NCBI RefSeq assembly: GCF_000590885.1
Contig: NZ_JFHN01000075.1
Location: forward strand, 62,001 to 126,000
Length of the DNA stretch: 64,000 nucleotides
DNA from: Erwinia mallotivora
Lineage (GTDB): Bacteria > Pseudomonadota > Gammaproteobacteria > Enterobacterales > Enterobacteriaceae
Reading direction: 5' to 3'
Under the pieces are notes generated by a model that saw only the letters and a list, made by a program, of their open reading frames with translations, had not been told where the DNA came from and did no database searches. Positions 59,276 to 64,000 of the stretch are shown here, piece by piece (position 1 is the stretch's first letter; the number at the start of each line of letters is the position of its first letter). A program made the translations under genes and the position numbers.

Positions 59276-60487
59276 TCAGACGTCCAGCAGCAGGCGGGAC
59301 GGATCTTCCAGAAGTTCCTTGATCGCCACCAGATAACTGACGGACTCTTTACCGTCAATCAGGCGGTGATCGTAGGAGAGCGCCAGATACATCATTGGCA
59401 GGATTTCCACCTTGCCATTGACGGCCATCGGACGATCTTTAATCGCATGCATACCCAGAATGGCACTCTGCGGTGGGTTGATGATCGGCGTGGACATCAG
59501 CGAGCCAAACACACCACCGTTGGTGATGGTAAAGTTTCCGCCGGTCAGTTCCTCAACGGTCAGCTTGCCGTCGCGCCCCTTAATCGCCAGCTCTTTGATT
59601 TTTTTCTCGATGTCGGCCATACCCAGCGCATCAACATCTTTCAGCACCGGGGTGACCAGACCACGCGGTGTGGAGACGGCGATGCTGACATCAAAATAGT
59701 TGTGATAAACCACATCATCGCCATCGATAGAGGCATTGACTTCCGGGAAGCGTTTCAGCGCTTCAACCACCGCTTTCAGGTAGAAGGACATAAAGCCCAG
59801 ACGTACACCGTGACGCTTTTCAAAGGCTTCGCCGTACTGTTTGCGCAGATTCATGATCGGCTGCATGTTGACTTCGTTGAAAGTCGTCAGCATGGCGGTG
59901 CTGTTTTTTGCTTCCAGCAGACGTTCGGCCACGCGCTTACGCAGACGGGTCATAGGCACACGTTTTTCACTGCGACCCGCCAGGGCCGGGGCTGGCGTAG
60001 AGGCGGAGGCGGCTGCCCCACTCTCAGATTTCTTCGCCAGGTGTTTTTCAACATCTTCACGGGTCAGACGGCCACCCACGCCGGTGCCTTTAATGGCCGC
60101 CGGATCAAGGCTGTGTTCTGCAATCAGACGGCGAATTGCAGGACTGAGGGCGTCATTACTTTCATCAGACAGGGATGCGCTCTGGCGTTGTGCCGGCGTG
60201 GATTCCTGAGGTTCTGCTTTGGCAGAACTCTCTTTACCGCCACTGTTACCCTCTTTCAGGCGGCCCAGCGGCTGACGCGAGGTGACCGTCGCGCCTTCAT
60301 CTTCGAGAATGGCTTCCAGCACGCCATCTGCGGAGGCAGGAACTTCCAGCACCACCTTGTCGGTTTCGATCTCAACCAGCACTTCATCGCGCTGAACGGT
60401 ATCGCCCGGTTTTTTGTGCCAGGTCGCCACGGTGGCGTCGGCAACGGATTCGGGCAGGTCGGGAACGAAGATATCTACGCTACTCAT
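59276..60487 (-). CDS. sucB: 2-oxoglutarate dehydrogenase E2 component SucB
   Basis: A 403-residue dihydrolipoamide succinyltransferase. The N-terminal lipoyl domain carries the modified lysine in [11 protein letters not shown] (about residue 44). A Ser/Ala/Glu-rich linker follows, then the peripheral E1/E3-binding domain ([22 protein letters not shown]). The acyltransferase core ends with the catalytic SYDHRLIDG. It links SucA to lipoamide dehydrogenase. Confidence 0.98.
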   Translation of the reverse strand: MSSVDIFVPDLPESVADATVATWHKKPGDTVQRDEVLVEIETDKVVLEVPASADGVLEAILEDEGATVTSRQPLGRLKEGNSGGKESSAKAEPQESTPAQRQSASLSDESNDALSPAIRRLIAEHSLDPAAIKGTGVGGRLTREDVEKHLAKKSESGAAASASTPAPALAGRSEKRVPMTRLRKRVAERLLEAKNSTAMLTTFNEVNMQPIMNLRKQYGEAFEKRHGVRLGFMSFYLKAVVEALKRFPEVNASIDGDDVVYHNYFDVSIAVSTPRGLVTPVLKDVDALGMADIEKKIKELAIKGRDGKLTVEELTGGNFTITNGGVFGSLMSTPIINPPQSAILGMHAIKDRPMAVNGKVEILPMMYLALSYDHRLIDGKESVSYLVAIKELLEDPSRLLLDV

Positions 60488-60501
60488 TATTTTTCCTTTG
60501 A

Positions 60502-63309
60502 TTAATTAACGTTCAGCGCGTCGTTGACCAGATCTTGCTGCTGCTGCTGGTGAACGGACATATAGCCAACCGCAGGTGAAGCGGAAGCAGGACGACCGGC
60601 GTAACGTAATGAAGCACCGAATGGCACCACTTCACGGAAATGATGCTGACTACAGTACCAGGCGCCCTGGTTAAGCGGCTCTTCCTGGCACCAGACAAAA
60701 TCGTGGACGTGGGAGAACTGTTGCAGTTTGTCCTGTACCGCTTTATGCGGGAAAGGATAAAGCTGTTCAACACGTACGATGGCCACATCGGTTTGTTCGT
60801 TTTTGCGGCGTTTTTCCAGCAGGTCGTAATACACCTTGCCGGAGCAGAGCACCACGCGCTTAACACCTTGTGGATCAAGGGAATCGATCTCGCCAATGGC
60901 AGGCTGGAAGTCACCGGTCGCCAGATCTTCCAGCGAAGACACCGCCAGTGGATGACGCAATAGCGATTTCGGCGACATCACCACCAGTGGGCGGCGCATC
61001 CCACGCAGCGCCTGACGACGCAACATGTGATAGACCTGAGCCGGGGTGGATGGCACACAAACCTGCATGTTCTGTTCCGCGCAGAGTTGCAGATAGCGCT
61101 CAAGACGGGCGGAGGAGTGCTCCGGCCCCTGCCCTTCATAGCCATGAGGCAGCAGCATCACCAGGCCACACATCCGGCCCCACTTCTGCTCGCCGGAGCT
61201 GATGAACTGATCGATAACCACCTGCGCACCGTTAGCAAAGTCGCCAAACTGCGCTTCCCAGATGGTCAGCGTGCGCGGTTCTGCTGTGGCATAACCGTAT
61301 TCAAAGGCCAGCACCGCCTCTTCCGAAAGTACCGAGTCCCAGACTTTGAAAGTACCCTGGCCGTTATGAACATGCTGAAGCGGAGTGTAAGTGGAACCGT
61401 TTGACTGGTTATGGATCACCGCATGACGGTGGAAGAAGGTGCCACGCCCCATATCCTCACCGGAAAGCCGGCAGGCGATGCCCTCATCCACCAGCGTAGC
61501 GTAAGCGAGGTTTTCAGCCGCGCCCCAGTCGAAAAGTTTGTTGCCTTCCGCCATTTCCGCACGGTCGTTGTAAATTTTAGCGACGCGCGACTGCATCTCT
61601 ATCGCTTCCGGCACCTGGCTGATCCGCTTTGCCAGCTCCTGTAACCGTTTTGGATCCAGGGTAGAAGGATAGCTTTCATCCCATTCGTGATTGAGGAATG
61701 GCGACCAGGTGGAAGAGTGCAGACTTAGCGGACGCCATTCCGGCACCACGCATTCGCCCTGATCGAGCGCATCACGATACAGGTTGACCATTTCCGTGGC
61801 ATCTTCCAGGCTGGCAACCTTTTCCTGTTCCAGGCGGTCAGCATAGATTTTACGCGGCGTCGGGTGTTTCTTGATTTTCTGGTACATCACCGGCTGAGTC
61901 GCACTGGGCTCATCGGCTTCGTTATGCCCATGACGGCGATAACAGACCAGATCGATAAATACGTCGCGTTTGAAGGTGTTACGGAAATCCAACGCCAGAC
62001 GGGTGACAAAAGCAACGGCTTCGGGATCGTCAGCATTAACGTGGAAAATCGGTGCCAGCACCATTTTTCCAATATCAGTACAGTACTGGGTCGAACGGGC
62101 GTCTTTCGGATTTGAGGTGGTAAAACCAATCTGGTTATTGATAACGATACGTACCGTACCACCAACCTCATACCCTCTGGCCTGCGACATGTTCAGGGTT
62201 TCCTGCACCACACCCTGACCGGTTACTGCCGCATCACCATGAATCGTGACCGGCAGAACCTGATGGCTACCAGGCGCATCAAGGCGATCCTGACGAGCGC
62301 GTACCGATCCCATTACCACCGGGCTGACAATTTCAAGGTGCGACGGGTTAAACGCCAGCGCCAGGTGAACCATGCCGCCGTCGGTTTCCACATCGGATGA
62401 AAAGCCCATGTGGTATTTCACGTCACCGGTGCCAAGATGCTCTTTATGCTTGCCAGAGAATTCGTCAAACAGATCCTGTGGCTTTTTACCCAGCACGTTG
62501 ATCAGCACATTCAGACGACCACGGTGAGCCATCCCCAGTACCACTTCACGGATGCCGTTGTTGCCCGCATGGCGGATCATCTCATTAAGCATCGGAACCA
62601 GCGCATCTCCGCCTTCCAGCGAAAAACGCTTCGCGCCGGGGAATTTAGCCCCAAGATAGCGCTCAAGGCCTTCAGCAGCGGTCAGCTGTTTCAGGAAACC
62701 TTTTTTCTCCGCGTCAGAGAAAGAGGCCTGCCCCGCTACGGATTCAATGCGCTGCTGGATCCAGCGTTTCTCTTCGGTGTTGGTGATGTGCATGTACTCT
62801 GCACCGATCGAACCACAGTAAGTCTGCTGTAACATCACAAAGAGATCGGACAGCTTCATGGTGTCCCTGCCGAAGGCAAAGGAACCCACGTTGAAGGTTT
62901 CCTCAAAATCAGCCTGGGTCAGATCATGAAACGCAGGATCAAGATCCGGCACCGACTCCTGCTGCCACAGCCCAAGCGGATCGAGCTTAGCCTGCTGATG
63001 ACCACGGAAACGGAAGGCGTTAATTAACTGAAGGACTTTAACCTGCTTGGCATTGATGTCGGGATCGCTGACGGAGGCAGTGTAGCGCGTGGCATCTTTC
63101 GCCAGACGCTTAAAGTACTCGCGGGTGGTGGAGTGGAATTGTTCAGGTTTGACGCCTTGTCCAGGAAGCTGCTGAAACAGTGTTTTCCAGGCAACATCAA
63201 CAGAGTCAGGATCGGTTAAATAGTCCTCATAGAGTTGCTCGATGTAGGTCTGATTCGCGCCGGCCAGCCAGGAGGAGTCTAGCCAGGGTTTCATCGCGCT
63301 GTTCTGCAT
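60502..63309 (-). CDS. sucA: 2-oxoglutarate dehydrogenase E1 component SucA
   Basis: A 935-residue thiamine-diphosphate-dependent decarboxylase, the entry enzyme of the 2-oxoglutarate dehydrogenase complex. The short N-terminal helix ([17 protein letters not shown]) docks on SucB. The active site has [11 protein letters not shown], and the ThDP/magnesium motif lies in [16 protein letters not shown]. Length matches E. coli. Lies 14 bases upstream of sucB. Confidence 0.98.
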   Translation of the reverse strand: MQNSAMKPWLDSSWLAGANQTYIEQLYEDYLTDPDSVDVAWKTLFQQLPGQGVKPEQFHSTTREYFKRLAKDATRYTASVSDPDINAKQVKVLQLINAFRFRGHQQAKLDPLGLWQQESVPDLDPAFHDLTQADFEETFNVGSFAFGRDTMKLSDLFVMLQQTYCGSIGAEYMHITNTEEKRWIQQRIESVAGQASFSDAEKKGFLKQLTAAEGLERYLGAKFPGAKRFSLEGGDALVPMLNEMIRHAGNNGIREVVLGMAHRGRLNVLINVLGKKPQDLFDEFSGKHKEHLGTGDVKYHMGFSSDVETDGGMVHLALAFNPSHLEIVSPVVMGSVRARQDRLDAPGSHQVLPVTIHGDAAVTGQGVVQETLNMSQARGYEVGGTVRIVINNQIGFTTSNPKDARSTQYCTDIGKMVLAPIFHVNADDPEAVAFVTRLALDFRNTFKRDVFIDLVCYRRHGHNEADEPSATQPVMYQKIKKHPTPRKIYADRLEQEKVASLEDATEMVNLYRDALDQGECVVPEWRPLSLHSSTWSPFLNHEWDESYPSTLDPKRLQELAKRISQVPEAIEMQSRVAKIYNDRAEMAEGNKLFDWGAAENLAYATLVDEGIACRLSGEDMGRGTFFHRHAVIHNQSNGSTYTPLQHVHNGQGTFKVWDSVLSEEAVLAFEYGYATAEPRTLTIWEAQFGDFANGAQVVIDQFISSGEQKWGRMCGLVMLLPHGYEGQGPEHSSARLERYLQLCAEQNMQVCVPSTPAQVYHMLRRQALRGMRRPLVVMSPKSLLRHPLAVSSLEDLATGDFQPAIGEIDSLDPQGVKRVVLCSGKVYYDLLEKRRKNEQTDVAIVRVEQLYPFPHKAVQDKLQQFSHVHDFVWCQEEPLNQGAWYCSQHHFREVVPFGASLRYAGRPASASPAVGYMSVHQQQQQDLVNDALNVN

Positions 63310-63553
63310 TGTGAGCCCTTAAGCATTTTGTGCTTTTTTTCGCCGTGGTTATTTAATGGAACAAGCTCTGTTCCGCGCCGCATAAGCGGCTTGCCCTCGG
63401 CTGAATTCCGCCAATAAAGTGCGGGATACAGCCTGAAAGTTCATCGATACGAGCGCAGTACGCGGCTGCTGGCGACCGGGCCCGTAAGGGAACCCTGGCA
63501 AGAAATCTTGAACAGCGCAAAATTCTCTTGCCAGGATTTCCTGGTGAGTTTAC

Positions 63554-63575
63554 GCGGGAACCCTGGAGTTCCCGC
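63554..63575. terminator. Hairpin after sdhB
   Basis: GCGGGAAC/GTTCCCGC stem with a six-base loop just after the sdhB stop. It has no T-tract, so it may attenuate or stabilise the sdh-suc mRNA rather than fully terminate. Confidence 0.55.
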
Positions 63576-63585
63576 ACGGTGATAA

Positions 63586-64000
63586 TTATGCTCCGCGCTG
63601 CAACAGCATCGACTTGATATGGCCGATGGCGCGCGTCGGGTTCAGTCCTTTCGGACAAACGCTCACACAGTTCATAATGCTGTGACAGCGGAATACGCTG
63701 AAAGCATCGTTAAGATTATCCAGACGCGCATCCGTTTCCGTGTCACGGCTGTCAATCAGGAAACGGTAAGCCGCCAGTAAACCCGCCGGCCCGATAAATT
63801 TATCCGGATTCCACCAGAATGACGGGCAGGAGGTTGAACAACATGCGCAAAGAATACATTCATACAAACCATCCAGTTTTTCACGCTGTTCAGGCTGTTG
63901 CAGATGCTCACGCGCTGGCGGATTTTCTCCATTATTCAACAGGTAAGGTTTGATTTTCTCATACTGAGTGTAGAACTGTCCCATGTCCACTACCAAATCA
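63586..64000 (-). CDS. sdhB: Succinate dehydrogenase iron-sulfur subunit SdhB, C-terminal part
   Basis: The last ~138 residues of SdhB; the start is beyond the window. Visible are the 4Fe-4S cysteines [11 protein letters not shown] and the 3Fe-4S site [14 protein letters not shown], then the typical end [12 protein letters not shown]. It passes electrons from the flavin subunit SdhA to quinone. About 275 bp separate it from sucA. Confidence 0.96.
   Translation of the reverse strand, partial: DLVVDMGQFYTQYEKIKPYLLNNGENPPAREHLQQPEQREKLDGLYECILCACCSTSCPSFWWNPDKFIGPAGLLAAYRFLIDSRDTETDARLDNLNDAFSVFRCHSIMNCVSVCPKGLNPTRAIGHIKSMLLQRGA

Noticed and set aside
59168-60505. 445-codon plus-strand frame opposite sucB
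   Set aside because: Exact antisense of a well-conserved essential gene; composition (His/Gln/Arg-rich) is typical of a GC-rich antisense shadow.
63353-63658. 101-codon minus-strand frame between sucA and sdhB
   Set aside because: Overlaps the end of sdhB in another frame and runs through the hairpin region; no family resemblance.

Overview
The window is chromosomal DNA of a gamma-proteobacterium of the order Enterobacterales. Nearly every core gene is closely similar to its Escherichia coli counterpart, and the gene order follows the E. coli map from ybhN through the moa, uvrB, bio, pgl, mod, gal, gpmA/aroG, nadA/pnuC, tol-pal, cyd and suc clusters to sdhB. It departs from E. coli in ways that suggest Erwiniaceae (Pantoea/Erwinia-like): no galE beside galTKM, a DUF1615 lipoprotein beside moaE, and three tRNA-Lys genes without tRNA-Val. 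The family assignment is inference; the order is well supported.

Layout. 1-8.8 kb: end of ybhN, ybhL, a DUF1615 lipoprotein, moaABCDE behind a Moco riboswitch and a ModE-type site, ybhK, and uvrB behind a LexA box. 8.8-14.1 kb: an AT-rich accessory stretch with an orphan UrtE-like ABC ATPase, two paralogous unknown membrane-anchored proteins (one broken), a three-repeat helical protein, relics of a segmental duplication and a pentanucleotide repeat. 14.1-19.1 kb: the biotin genes bioBFCD and divergent bioA around a BirA operator. 19.1-24.1 kb: a chaperone-usher fimbrial operon whose usher carries an in-frame stop. 24.7-27 kb: curA, a DJ-1/PfpI protein and ybhB. 27-34.3 kb: pgl, ybhA, modABC, acrZ, modE (frameshifted) and modF. 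34.6-42.4 kb: galTKM, gpmA, aroG, ybgS, zitB and pnuC. 42.5-46.4 kb: nadA with a NadR box, ogt, an Ada-AlkA fusion and three tRNA-Lys genes with an 85-bp direct repeat. 46.5-52.2 kb: tolQRAB-pal-cpoB with ybgC. 52.2-53.6 kb: an inserted AT-rich gene, probably a type III effector, where E. coli has ybgE. 53.6-64 kb: cydABX, sucABCD and part of sdhB.

How genes work together. The moa operon makes the molybdopterin precursor, ModABC imports molybdate, and ModE would normally coordinate both. Here modE has lost 8 bp in its helix-turn-helix while the ModE palindrome upstream of modA is intact. The cyd, suc and sdh genes belong to aerobic and microaerobic respiration and the TCA cycle; the tol-pal genes maintain the outer membrane during division.

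Most unusual are the accessory pieces: the decaying gene family at 10.8-13.9 kb with duplicated promoters and relict fragments, and the single gene at 52.6 kb whose N-terminus carries a WEK(I/M)xxFF-like signal of Salmonella SPI-2 effectors. Both islands are AT-rich and both have a short tandem repeat upstream of a gene.
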